Shown here: in pieces, positions 8,223 through 16,314 of the stretch | How the letters are laid out: the number at the start of each line of letters is the position of its first letter | How positions within the stretch are numbered: the stretch's first letter is position 1 | Assembly: GCA_002482535.1 (NCBI GenBank) | Contig: DLGE01000003.1 | Location: 1-46,535 of the forward strand | From: Peptococcaceae bacterium UBA7702 | GTDB taxonomy: Bacteria; Bacillota; Dehalobacteriia; UBA7702 | Length of the DNA: 46,535 nucleotides | Direction: 5' to 3' | Program-made: the position numbers and the translations under genes | The notes under the pieces: generated by a model | Told to the model about the DNA's origin: nothing | Database searches by the model: none | Seen by the model: the letters and a program-made list of their open reading frames with translations, nothing else

Positions 8223-8979
8223 GCTTTTTTTCCCATAGGGAAGAGTACTTCATAATAACGCACGGCATGATCGAAATCCCCGCTGGAGAGTAAATAAAAA
8301 ATATAACAGGGGAAAGCAGGTTCATATCCCGCCTTAATCACTTTTTCCGTTGCAACGCGAAGCGCTTCTTTCGCATCAAAGGATTGTGCAATCGTCACGG
8401 TCACGGAAATCGCTTGAAAGCTGGGAGCGTAAAACAACTCCCGCTTGCGGTCTTCCGCTGAGATCAAGGGGAAATCACACTCACAAAAGATGCAATAATC
8501 CCTTTTGTCCTCTTCCGTACAGATACTGCCAAAGGTTGCCGCCAGAAAGCCGAAGTTTTTACGGTAATAAAATCATCAATCTCAAAAAAATGCAGTGACT
8601 CGCTATCGACAATCTTCACGGCTTTATCAGCGCTTTTCGCTCTGGCAATGTAGCGGTCATACATATCCCACATCGCCAACAGTTGTTTTTCTCTAGCCAA
8701 GGCCTGCTGCGTTAATTCTTTTTGTGCCTCAACAACTTCACAAATAGCCTTTAGCGATTCCGCATGTTTCAGTTCATTGATGGAATCAATTTTCATGGAA
8801 AGAGAACGATGGAAAAATATACTCCAGATTTTATAGATGTCTTCCTCTGTAAAAATTCGGTATCCGTTTCGTGGGTCTTTTTTCACGGAAATCAGACCTT
8901 TTTTTTCATATAATCGAATCGCCGCCGCTGAGACGCCCAATTTTTTTGCAACCTCAGTAATGTGGTAAAACTTTTCCAT
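8219..8979 (-). pseudogene. MerR-family regulator with a frameshift
   Basis: The N-terminal part from ATG 8979 (AGAGG site upstream) is a MerR winged helix: YHITEVAKKLGVSAAAIRLYEKKGL, then NGYRIFTEEDI, then a coiled-coil dimerisation helix. In this frame translation ends at 8464. The C-terminal domain continues in another frame from about 8555 (FGFLAATFGSICTEED) to the stop at 8219. Adding one base to the A5 run at 8556-8560 (T5 on the plus strand) joins both into a protein of about 253 residues with a C-terminal effector-type domain. It is either a genuine lesion, slippage-dependent expression, or a sequencing error in a homopolymer. The adjacent 19-bp-spacer promoter suggests it controls the permease downstream. 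Confidence 0.82.
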
Positions 8980-9009
8980 AGAAACCTCTTTAACATTATT
9001 CTTTTTATC

Positions 9010-9038
9010 ATGATACAAAAGAAAAAGAAAAAATGCAA
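9010..9038 (-). promoter_or_regulatory. Promoter for the MerR-like gene
   Basis: On the minus strand, TTGCAT (9033-9038) and TATCAT (9010-9015) are separated by 17 bp. They lie about 30 bp upstream of ATG 8979. The stretch from 9039 to 9202 is AT-rich and I see no gene in it. Confidence 0.5.
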
Positions 9039-9202
9039 ATCATTATTATTCCAAAAACGAAGTGTGGATAGCCGTCAATGATGTCAGGAAAAAGAAACAA
9101 CTTAAAATGACTCATTGCCTTTTATAAAACATTGCACAAATAGTACAGCTAAAAGGAAAACCCAAAATGTGTTGGCGAAATTCACGCCAACACCATCAAG
9201 AA

Positions 9203-9234
9203 AAAGCTAACTTCTGATTTCAGGAGTTAGCTTT
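9203..9234 (-). terminator. Shared terminator, copy 2
   Basis: This hairpin is identical to copy 1, pairing 9203-9212 with 9225-9234. In the minus direction it is followed by TTTTTC just past the stem, so it is a good terminator for the EamA permease whose stop is at 9268. Confidence 0.8.
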
Positions 9235-9289
9235 CTTTTTGTTATGAAGTTTCATGGGTAAACCACTTTATTCTGTTTGGGTCGTGGAT
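9203..9289. repeat. 87-bp exact repeat, copy 2
   Basis: Identical to 7171-7257. It covers the terminator, the 3' untranslated region and the final codons of the second EamA gene. Confidence 0.9.
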
Positions 9290-10203
9290 ACCGCGGCCCG
9301 TTCCGCTTTGACTTCCAGCCACTGGATCCAGACGACGACACTGATGATCAGCAAAACCCCGATGATCTGCACCGGCAGCAGCGCTTGACCGAAAACAGCG
9401 AAACCGAGAATCGAGGCGGTCAAAGGATCCATCACAAAGCCCAGTTGCACAATGGAAGCCTCCAAACGTTTCAGCGCACTGATATAGAAGAAATAGGTGC
9501 CAATGGAGGTAACGGCGATAAAAGCGGCAAGGGGTAACATCACCATGCCGTGACTGGCGGCAGCGGCAGCGCCAAGATTGGCAAAGACCACCCAAGGGGC
9601 TGTATAAAAGCAAAGAAAGATCACAGCAAAGAGCCCGTTAAAGACCATGACGGCATTGCCGTCCACACCGCAATTCAACAAATATTTTTCCGAGGTAACC
9701 ATCAAGGCCCAGCAAAGCAAGGCCACCCCCGTCCAAACCAAGCCCTGGAGATTCCAGCTGAAACTGAGATCGAAAACATTCAAAACCAGAGCAATTCCCA
9801 AAACGGCCAAGCCTGCGGCGACTCCTTTTTGCCAGGTCATTTTATCTTTGAAGAGAATTCGGCAAAAAACCATCAGTAAAAACAGATTGCAGAAGACAAT
9901 CGTGGAAACGATGCCGATGGGCAGATAGAGATACGCCTTGACCAAGGAAAAATTAAGAACCGCCGATTGCACCCCGTAAAAGAGAACAACCGGTATGAGT
10001 TTTTTCGCAACGATGATCTTGCGAATATTGTCTTTCGCCAGCAAAAATAGGAAAAAAAGGCCGTAGCCCAAAGGCGCAATCATGGAGATGGCGCCCTCGC
10101 TGACACCGTAATTGCTCATAACCGTGGCAAAGGTGCCGTAGGTCCCCCAGCAAACCCCTGCGGCGGCAGCCATTAAAAATAAGAACTTCTTTGGTATTGA
10201 CAT
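9268..10203 (-). CDS. EamA/DMT-family permease, paralogue 2
   Basis: This 311-residue ten-helix DMT permease is a paralogue of the one at 7236-8171. The N-termini diverge (here MSIPKKFLFLMAAAAGVCWG), while the last 40 residues and 3' flank are almost the same. Each half carries an EamA repeat. Substrate and direction of transport are unknown. The start is ATG 10203, preceded by a G-rich site. A promoter with a 19-bp spacer lies upstream at 10241-10271, so the two permeases may share one MerR-type regulator. It is transcribed in the same direction as the marR-MATE pair but separated from it by about 90 bp and its own promoter. Confidence 0.88.
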   Translation of the reverse strand: MSIPKKFLFLMAAAAGVCWGTYGTFATVMSNYGVSEGAISMIAPLGYGLFFLFLLAKDNIRKIIVAKKLIPVVLFYGVQSAVLNFSLVKAYLYLPIGIVSTIVFCNLFLLMVFCRILFKDKMTWQKGVAAGLAVLGIALVLNVFDLSFSWNLQGLVWTGVALLCWALMVTSEKYLLNCGVDGNAVMVFNGLFAVIFLCFYTAPWVVFANLGAAAAASHGMVMLPLAAFIAVTSIGTYFFYISALKRLEASIVQLGFVMDPLTASILGFAVFGQALLPVQIIGVLLIISVVVWIQWLEVKAERAAVSTTQTE

Positions 10204-10240
10204 GCTTTTCCCCCCTCATACTTTCCATCCATCCACTCAA

Positions 10241-10271
10241 AGTATAAACCTTCATCTTACTTTAAAGTCAA
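10241..10271 (-). promoter_or_regulatory. 19-bp-spacer promoter of EamA paralogue 2
   Basis: On the minus strand, TTGACT (10266-10271) and TATACT (10241-10246) are separated by 19 bp. An imperfectly placed inverted repeat AAAGTA (10239-10244) / TACTTT (10258-10263) overlaps the -10. The spacing matches the MerR-type promoter of paralogue 1, but the dyad differs, so shared control is only suggested. Confidence 0.5.
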
Positions 10272-10294
10272 GAGTAAGGAGGAGCTCCCCCGTT

Positions 10295-11653
10295 TTAGGT
10301 CAAGGGCTCTGTTTCCAGATAACGAGGGACATCTTTTCTTTGAAACCGTACCAAGATCACGATGGATAGCAGCGCACAAAGGAGAGAGGATACGGGTAAA
10401 TTCAACCACAGCCCGGTAAGGCCGAGGCCGCTGAGGGAGAAAATAAGGATCACTGGGAAAATAAAAGCAATGGACAGAGAGATCGCTGCCGCATATTGGG
10501 CTTTCCCTACCGCTGACATGTAACTTTGGGTGGCAAAAGAGAACCAGCGAGTCAGATAGGCAAAGGCAAATAAGGTCAGCGCCTGGGTGGATAAGGCCAC
10601 GACCTCGACATCCTCGGCCTTCAAAAAGATACCGACCAGCTGACGGTTGGCGCCAAATACCACTGCCGTGATCAAAAACGATAGCGCACCGCAAACAAAA
10701 AAGCAACGGCGCTCAAGGGCTTTGACGCGGTCGATCCTTTTGGCTCCCCAGTTATACCCCACCGCCGGCTGGAGAGAATCACAGAGTCCATAGAGTACCG
10801 GCAGCATCATACCGTCAACATACATCAGCACGCCATAGGCAGATACCGCGGCGGTTCCCCCCATTCTGATCAGAAAAACATTCAAGATCACGGAAGTAAT
10901 GCGGCCCGCAATATTGCTAAAGAAACTGGGACTGCCGTTGGCCAAAATCGTCATAAGAATCTCGCGGCTGAAGGTTGGTTTCATGAATCGAAGCTGCAAC
11001 TTGCCGCGAAAAAAAGGCATAAAGGCAATGATGACGCAGATCAATATGCTGATGCTGGTTGCCAGGGAGGCGCCCCAAATCCCGACCCGGAACAAAAAAA
11101 GGAGAATGAATTCAAACAGGACACACAAAACCGACATCAGGATATTAATATACATGCTGTAGCGGATTTTTCCACAGATGCGCAAATAATTATCGACGGC
11201 AAACAAAATGGTGGTGAAAGGGGAAAACAGGGCATAAACCCGAAGATATTGAGCAGCGGCGGCAACAACGGTTTCATCGGCCCCCATCAGCCGAACAAAA
11301 TCGGCGGCAAACATAAAGATGAAAGTACCGAGGAGAATACCGGAACCGAGAATCAACAGGCAGGCGCCGGAGAAAATATTACTGGCGGCCTTTCCGTCTT
11401 TCTGCCCTAATTTAATGGCAATGGGAACGCTGGAACCGACGCCGATCAGATCCGCCACGGAAAAGTTGATGATCACCAGAGGCATCACCAGGTTTAAGGC
11501 GGCAAAGGCTTCGGCGCCAAGCAAATGACCCACAAAGGCGCCGTCAATGACCTGGTAAAGGGACATCACCAACATACTGATGACACCGGGAATCGTTACC
11601 GTTAGAAACAATTTTGTCGGCGGGGTTTTCTCAAATAAAGTTTCGTGATCCAT
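10295..11653 (-). CDS. MATE-family multidrug efflux transporter
   Basis: This 452-residue protein of about twelve helices is typical for the MATE family, which exports cationic drugs using Na+ or H+ gradients. Family-like features include the N-terminal PPTKLFLTVTIPGVISMLVMSLYQ split over helix 1, VIDGAFVGHLLG, and the equivalent segment at the start of the second half. It follows the marR gene by 79 bp on the same strand with no clear promoter between, so the two are probably co-transcribed. A MarR-regulated MATE pump resembles the MepR-MepA arrangement of Staphylococcus. The start is ATG 11653 with AGAGGG upstream. Substrates are unknown. Confidence 0.9.
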   Translation of the reverse strand: MDHETLFEKTPPTKLFLTVTIPGVISMLVMSLYQVIDGAFVGHLLGAEAFAALNLVMPLVIINFSVADLIGVGSSVPIAIKLGQKDGKAASNIFSGACLLILGSGILLGTFIFMFAADFVRLMGADETVVAAAAQYLRVYALFSPFTTILFAVDNYLRICGKIRYSMYINILMSVLCVLFEFILLFLFRVGIWGASLATSISILICVIIAFMPFFRGKLQLRFMKPTFSREILMTILANGSPSFFSNIAGRITSVILNVFLIRMGGTAAVSAYGVLMYVDGMMLPVLYGLCDSLQPAVGYNWGAKRIDRVKALERRCFFVCGALSFLITAVVFGANRQLVGIFLKAEDVEVVALSTQALTLFAFAYLTRWFSFATQSYMSAVGKAQYAAAISLSIAFIFPVILIFSLSGLGLTGLWLNLPVSSLLCALLSIVILVRFQRKDVPRYLETEPLT

Positions 11654-11732
11654 AAAAACCCTCTTTACTCAGAATTTCCGCGGCCAAGCGGAGTTTTGGC
11701 GGGAAATGCCTCGTCTATTAAAAAACAAGGGC

Positions 11733-12185
11733 TTATTTCAAGTAGGAAAGCACCTCTCGGCGAAAAAGCTCCAGATATCTTCGGCCGGCGTTGATCAGAT
11801 TGCGCCGTTCCTCTTCGCCCAGCTGGCCAAAGGCAGCACATTCCAGGTCATAGATGGTGTCGATGTTCTTTTCGGCAAAGGCCACGCCCGCTTCGGTCAG
11901 GACAATCCTTTTCCGGCGTCTGTCCTTTGCCGAGGGGAAAAGCATGATGAGCCCCTCTCTGAGGAGATCATTTACGGCGGAATGGACGGTCTGCTTGCTC
12001 ATGGCCCACTGTTCGACGACGGTTTTCTGGGTACATTCCCCTTCCATCTGACGAATGGAATACAGCACCCAAAGGGTGGCGTCGGATAAACCGCTCTCTT
12101 TGGCCAACAGGCCATAAAGGGCATCGGCTTCTTTGAGAGTTGCGTAATACTCGTTGAGTTGTGCAAGGATTTTTTCATCATTCAT
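11733..12185 (-). CDS. MarR-family transcriptional regulator
   Basis: This 150-residue winged-helix repressor has the MarR layout: an N-terminal dimerisation helix, a recognition helix around TQKTVVEQWAMSKQTVHSAVNDL, and the wing FPSAKDRRRKRIVLTEAG with the conserved D-R-R-x-K/R pattern. The start is ATG 12185 with an AGGTGAGG site. It is the first gene of a likely marR-MATE operon. MarR proteins usually repress their own operon and release DNA on binding a phenolic or drug ligand. The target is probably the promoter at 12227-12255 and the adjacent dyad. Confidence 0.9.
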   Translation of the reverse strand: MNDEKILAQLNEYYATLKEADALYGLLAKESGLSDATLWVLYSIRQMEGECTQKTVVEQWAMSKQTVHSAVNDLLREGLIMLFPSAKDRRRKRIVLTEAGVAFAEKNIDTIYDLECAAFGQLGEEERRNLINAGRRYLELFRREVLSYLK

Positions 12186-12205
12186 CGTCGGTTCCTCACC
12201 TCATA

Positions 12206-12255
12206 AGTCCGAAATAAGACTATATTATTATAATTCAAGGCCGCCCCCGTGTCAA
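12206..12255 (-). promoter_or_regulatory. Consensus promoter and possible MarR operator
   Basis: On the minus strand, TTGACA (12250-12255) and TATAAT (12227-12232) are separated by exactly 17 bp, a perfect sigma-A match. Just downstream is a short inverted repeat, AGTC (12206-12209) and GACT (12218-12221), placed where a MarR repressor could block transcription. Confidence 0.7.
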
Positions 12256-12405
12256 CTTGCAAATCCCTTTATGCGCTTGCATTCTCGGGAATTCTCAGCT
12301 TTTATTTGAGGTCAAGAAGGCGGACAGGATCATAAAAGAAATTCCGCTTGGAGCCGTCACCATCATCGTGCAAAACCAAAAAAACCGTTTCCGATCACAA
12401 ACTTT

Positions 12406-12457
12406 AAAAAGGGCGTGCCGCGCAACGTTTTCATGAAACGCGCGGCACGCCTTTTTT
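12406..12457 (-). terminator. Terminator of ppdK
   Basis: A perfect 12-bp GC-rich stem pairs 12412-12423 with 12440-12451. It is followed by T5 on the minus strand and T6 on the plus strand, and lies 20 bp past the ppdK stop. The stretch from 12256 to 12405 holds nothing I recognise. Confidence 0.9.
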
Positions 12458-12476
12458 CAAAGGAAAATGATTCGAT

Positions 12477-15119
12477 TTATTTGTTGCGGATCGCGGCTTG
12501 GGCAGCGGCCAATCTGGCGATGGGCACCCGATAAGGAGAGCAGCTGACAAAGTCGAGACCGAGGCGGTGGCAGAGGTCGATGGAATCGGGATCGCCGCCG
12601 TGTTCACCGCAGATGCCGATGAGAAAATCAGGTTTGACGCTTCTGGAGCCGGCGATGGCAATATCCATGAGTTTGCCCACGCCACTTTCATCCAGGGTGA
12701 CAAAGGGGCTGATGGGCAGGACCTTCTGTTCCACGTAGGTGTAGAGGAACTTGCCCTCGGCGTCGTCCCGAGAGAAGCCGAAGGTGGTCTGGGTCAGGTC
12801 GTTGGTGCCGAAGGAGAAGAAATCGGCTTCCGTGGCCAGTTCATCGGCGGTAAGGGCGGCACGGGGTACCTCAATCATGGTGCCGACGGTATAGTCGAAG
12901 TCAATCTTCGTTTCTTCCTTTACCTGGGCGGCAATGCCATCAATGATGGCTCTTAAACGGTGGAATTCGTTGATATGGACAACAAGGGGTACTTCCACTT
13001 CGGGGAAGACTTCAAACCCTTCTTTGGTCAGTTGGGCTACGGCTTCAAAAACCGCTCTGGCCTGCATATCGTAAATCTCAGGATAGCTGATACCAAGACG
13101 GCAGCCGCGATGGCCGAGCATGGGATTGACTTCGGAAAGGGTTTCCACTTTCTTCATCAGTTCTTCCTTCTCCGCGATGACGGCGGGATCGCCGCCGGTG
13201 CATTTCAGCGTGGTGATTTCCACCAACAACTCTTCTTTATGGGGAAGGAATTCGTGGAGGGGCGGATCTAAGAAGCGGATGGTCACAGGATATCCGGCCA
13301 TTGCTTTCAAAATGCCGTAGAAATCGCCTCTCTGCATCGGCAATAATTTTGCCAGTGCCGCCTCTCTGCCGGCCACGTCCTCTGCCATGATCATTTCCTG
13401 AACCACGGGAAGACGATCCAACTCCATAAACATATGCTCCGTCCTAACAAGGCCGATGCCGTGAGCACCGAAAGCTCTGGCTTTTAGAGCATCCGGGGGA
13501 TTATCGGCATTGGCGCGGACGTCGAGTTTTCTGATTTCATCGGCCCAGCCGAGATATTCTTCGAATTCTTCGCCTTGGGCAGAAGCCGTCATCGGCACTT
13601 CGCCTTTGAAAATGCGGCCGGTGGCGCCGTCAATGGAGATCATATCCTCTTCGGTGAGGGTATCACCGTTGATCACAACTTTTTTGCCGTCGGCATCAAT
13701 TTTTAAGGCTTCGGCACCACAAACAGCAGGCACGCCCATGCCTCTGGCAATGACCGCCGCGTGGCTGGTCATGCCGCCGTGACTGGTCAGTATCCCCTGG
13801 GCTTCCACCATACCGTGGATGTCCTCCGGCGTGGTTTCCGTGCGCACGAGAATCACTTTTTGGCCCTCTTTCCCCAGTCTTTCGGCGGTGTCGGCGTCAA
13901 AGACAGCTCTGCCGCAGGCAGCGCCGGGAGAAGCGGGAAGCCCTGTGGCAATGGCGGTGAGCTTTGCCTTGGGGTCGATTCCGGGATGGAGCAGCTGGTT
14001 GATCTGAAGAGGATCGAGACGCATCAAAGCTTCTTCCTTGGTAATCAGGCCCTCCGCCACCATATCGACGGCAACCTTGATCGCCGAGGCGGCGGTGCGT
14101 TTGCCGTTTCTGGTCTGCAGCATGAAGAGTTTGCCGCGTTCCACAGTGAATTCCATATCCTGCATATCATGGTAATGGGTTTCTAAATTGGTGGCAATCT
14201 CTAAAAATTGAGCGTATACGTCGGGCATATCCTGGGCGAGACTGGCGATGGGCTGGGGTGTCCGAATCCCCGCCACCACATCTTCCCCTTGGGCGTTGAT
14301 GAGGTATTCCCCAAAGAGCCCTTTTTCCCCGGTGGAGGGATTGCGGGTAAAGGCGACGCCGGTGCCGCAATCGTCACCCATATTGCCAAAGACCATGCAC
14401 TGCACGTTGACGGCAGTGCCCAAGGCATCGGAGATTTTATTGGCTTTTCTGTAATAAATGGCGCGGTCGGAATTCCAGGAACGGAATACGGCCATGACCG
14501 CTAAAAGAAGTTGCTTTTCAGGATCCTGGGGAAATTCATCACCGGTACCCTTTTTGTAGATATCTTTAAAGGTGGCGATCAGCTTTTCCAGGGCTTCGGC
14601 GGTGAGCTGGTGGTCAAACTCCGCCTTTTCCGCCTCTTTCAGGCGGGAGAGGGCTCTTTCAAAAGAGGCGCCGTCCACGTCCATGGCAACATCGCCGAAC
14701 ATTTGAATAAAACGGCGGTAGCAATCCAGGGCAAAGCGGCGGTTGCCGGTGGCGGCGGCCATCCCTTCCACGGTCTGATCGTTCAAACCAAGATTCAAGA
14801 TGGTATCCATCATACCGGGCATAGAGACTTTGGCGCCGGAGCGTACCGAAACCAGGAGCGGATTTTCTTTGTCCCCCAGTTTCTTACCGATTTCCTTTTC
14901 GATGGCGGCAAGATTTTTCTTCAGTTCTTCCTCCAGTCCGGCGGGCAGCTGCTGATTTTGGATATAATATTCATTGCAGGCTTCGGTGGTAATGGTCAAA
15001 CCGGGGGGAACAGGCAGGCCGATGTTGGTCATTTCCGCTAAATTCGCGCCTTTGCCTCCTAAAAGTTCTCTCATCTCGCTGTTACCTTCGTGGAAAAGGT
15101 AAACATACTTCTTACTCAT
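12477..15119 (-). CDS. ppdK: Pyruvate, phosphate dikinase
   Basis: This 880-residue enzyme interconverts pyruvate, ATP and Pi with phosphoenolpyruvate, AMP and PPi in the cytoplasm. The N-terminal ATP-grasp domain begins GGKGANLAEM (21-30) with VSVRSGAKVSMPGMMDT near 91-105. The swivelling phosphohistidine domain has GGMTSHAAV with catalytic His453 and the regulatory Thr451. The C-terminal TIM barrel ends with GICGEHGGDP, carrying the catalytic Cys837. Length is normal for bacterial PPDK. The start ATG 15119 overlaps the end of ppsR by 8 bp, so the two genes are translationally coupled. In anaerobes it serves PPi-dependent glycolysis or gluconeogenesis. Confidence 0.97.
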   Translation of the reverse strand: MSKKYVYLFHEGNSEMRELLGGKGANLAEMTNIGLPVPPGLTITTEACNEYYIQNQQLPAGLEEELKKNLAAIEKEIGKKLGDKENPLLVSVRSGAKVSMPGMMDTILNLGLNDQTVEGMAAATGNRRFALDCYRRFIQMFGDVAMDVDGASFERALSRLKEAEKAEFDHQLTAEALEKLIATFKDIYKKGTGDEFPQDPEKQLLLAVMAVFRSWNSDRAIYYRKANKISDALGTAVNVQCMVFGNMGDDCGTGVAFTRNPSTGEKGLFGEYLINAQGEDVVAGIRTPQPIASLAQDMPDVYAQFLEIATNLETHYHDMQDMEFTVERGKLFMLQTRNGKRTAASAIKVAVDMVAEGLITKEEALMRLDPLQINQLLHPGIDPKAKLTAIATGLPASPGAACGRAVFDADTAERLGKEGQKVILVRTETTPEDIHGMVEAQGILTSHGGMTSHAAVIARGMGVPAVCGAEALKIDADGKKVVINGDTLTEEDMISIDGATGRIFKGEVPMTASAQGEEFEEYLGWADEIRKLDVRANADNPPDALKARAFGAHGIGLVRTEHMFMELDRLPVVQEMIMAEDVAGREAALAKLLPMQRGDFYGILKAMAGYPVTIRFLDPPLHEFLPHKEELLVEITTLKCTGGDPAVIAEKEELMKKVETLSEVNPMLGHRGCRLGISYPEIYDMQARAVFEAVAQLTKEGFEVFPEVEVPLVVHINEFHRLRAIIDGIAAQVKEETKIDFDYTVGTMIEVPRAALTADELATEADFFSFGTNDLTQTTFGFSRDDAEGKFLYTYVEQKVLPISPFVTLDESGVGKLMDIAIAGSRSVKPDFLIGICGEHGGDPDSIDLCHRLGLDFVSCSPYRVPIARLAAAQAAIRNK

Positions 15120-15927
15120 GAATAGCCTCCTTATACAATTCTAATATATTTCCAGCCGTGTCCTCCACCGCTTTATTGGTCACATCCAAGACGCGGCAGC
15201 CGAGACGGCGGTATACCTTTGTGGCATATTCCAATTCCTCCAGGAGACGGTTGGGGTCGGCGTAATCGTTGCTAACACCAACGGCGCCCATGATGTTCAA
15301 ACGCTCCCGGCGGATGTCGTTGAGATTCTGCGGCCGAATGGTCAAGCCGATGATCTTCTCTTTGGGCAGCGTAAAAATTTCTTTGGGCAACGGCGCTTCG
15401 GGAACAAGGGGCAAATTGGCCACCAGCAGATTTTTGTTGGCCAAATACATGGAAAGCGGCGTTTTCGACGTCCGAGAGACACCTAACAGCACGAGATCGG
15501 CTTTTTGGAAGCCCTGGGGATCTTTACCGTCGTCATACTGAACGGCGAATTCCACGGCGGCGACGCGCTCGAAATAAATCTCATCAAGCTTTCTTAAATT
15601 GCCCACTTCATTGGTGGGCTCTAAAGAAAAGCAGGAAGCAATCGCTTCCACAGAAGGCGTCAGCACATCTATGGCGGTGAGACCCGCCTTTTCGGTACAA
15701 TGGCGCATATATTTTTTTAAGGATTCCTCGGCCAAAGTATAAAGGATCACAGCATCATCAGCCATAGCTAAGTCAACAATTTCTGCAATCTTTTCTTCCG
15801 TATTGGCATGAGGATATCGCTTTCGTTCCACGGGGAGATCTACAAATTGAGAAATGGCGGCGCGGGCCACCAAATCGGCAGTTTCACCGATGGAATCGGA
15901 AACGACATAAAGCCAGTAATGATCCAT
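15112..15927 (-). CDS. ppsR: PPDK regulatory kinase/pyrophosphorylase (DUF299)
   Basis: This 271-residue bifunctional regulator phosphorylates a threonine next to the catalytic histidine of PPDK using ADP, and removes it with Pi. Family marks are the N-terminal YVVSDSIGETA (8-18) and the P-loop GVSRTSKTP (149-157). It sits directly upstream of ppdK with an 8-bp overlap, so the target is almost certainly that dikinase rather than PEP synthetase. The start is ATG 15927 with an AGGGAAAG site. Confidence 0.95.
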   Translation of the reverse strand: MDHYWLYVVSDSIGETADLVARAAISQFVDLPVERKRYPHANTEEKIAEIVDLAMADDAVILYTLAEESLKKYMRHCTEKAGLTAIDVLTPSVEAIASCFSLEPTNEVGNLRKLDEIYFERVAAVEFAVQYDDGKDPQGFQKADLVLLGVSRTSKTPLSMYLANKNLLVANLPLVPEAPLPKEIFTLPKEKIIGLTIRPQNLNDIRRERLNIMGAVGVSNDYADPNRLLEELEYATKVYRRLGCRVLDVTNKAVEDTAGNILELYKEAIHE

Positions 15928-15983
15928 ATCTTTCCCTGTTAAAATTCAGAATAGTGACAAAATCCCATCTTCCATATAGTAAT

Positions 15984-16011
15984 ATTGTATAACATATCCT
16001 ATCCTTGTCAA
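15984..16011 (-). promoter_or_regulatory. Promoter of ppsR-ppdK
   Basis: On the minus strand, TTGACA (16006-16011) and TACAAT (15984-15989) are separated by 16 bp. They lie about 55 bp upstream of the ppsR start. Confidence 0.65.
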
Positions 16012-16142
16012 GGAATTTATTCTCCTAAAACGGGGATTTTTTTCGTATTACCGGCAACATAAAGCAGAAATTTAGACCTTTTTAATATTTTTGTATCCCC
16101 TATTCAACTAAGGTTTGGTGATATTTTTCACATAAGAGGTTA

Positions 16143-16188
16143 TTTTTCTCTTTTCATTTCTTCTTTTTCCTTTTTCCCTTCTTTTTTT
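16143..16188 (+). repeat. Polypyrimidine tract
   Basis: These 46 bases are all C or T on the plus strand except for one A at 16156. The tract lies between the divergent ppsR and MBOAT promoters. Apart from the two promoters and this tract, the 15928-16314 gap holds nothing I recognise. Confidence 0.7.
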
Positions 16189-16250
16189 ATTTCGGGTTGG
16201 CGTGTTAACCAAATGTCCATCAGAAGAACCCCATCTGAACAGCAGTTTCA

Positions 16251-16279
16251 TTGACACTAAAAAAGTTTGGTGCTATAAT
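16251..16279 (+). promoter_or_regulatory. Consensus promoter of the surface-acylation cassette
   Basis: TTGACA (16251-16256) and TATAAT (16274-16279) are separated by 17 bp, a perfect sigma-A match. The predicted transcription start near 16286 rules out an in-frame GTG at 16285 as the MBOAT start. Confidence 0.8.
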
Positions 16280-16314
16280 ACCTGGTGAATATCTGCCAAA
16301 TTTCGAGGATTTTT

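Noticed and set aside
7171..9289. Insertion sequence bounded by the 87-bp repeats
   Set aside because: There is no transposase between them. The repeats are direct and are the 3' ends of paralogous genes, so duplication and conversion explain them.
16285..16314. N-terminal extension of the MBOAT protein from GTG 16285
   Set aside because: It coincides with the predicted transcription start, and ATG 16315 has a good ribosome site.
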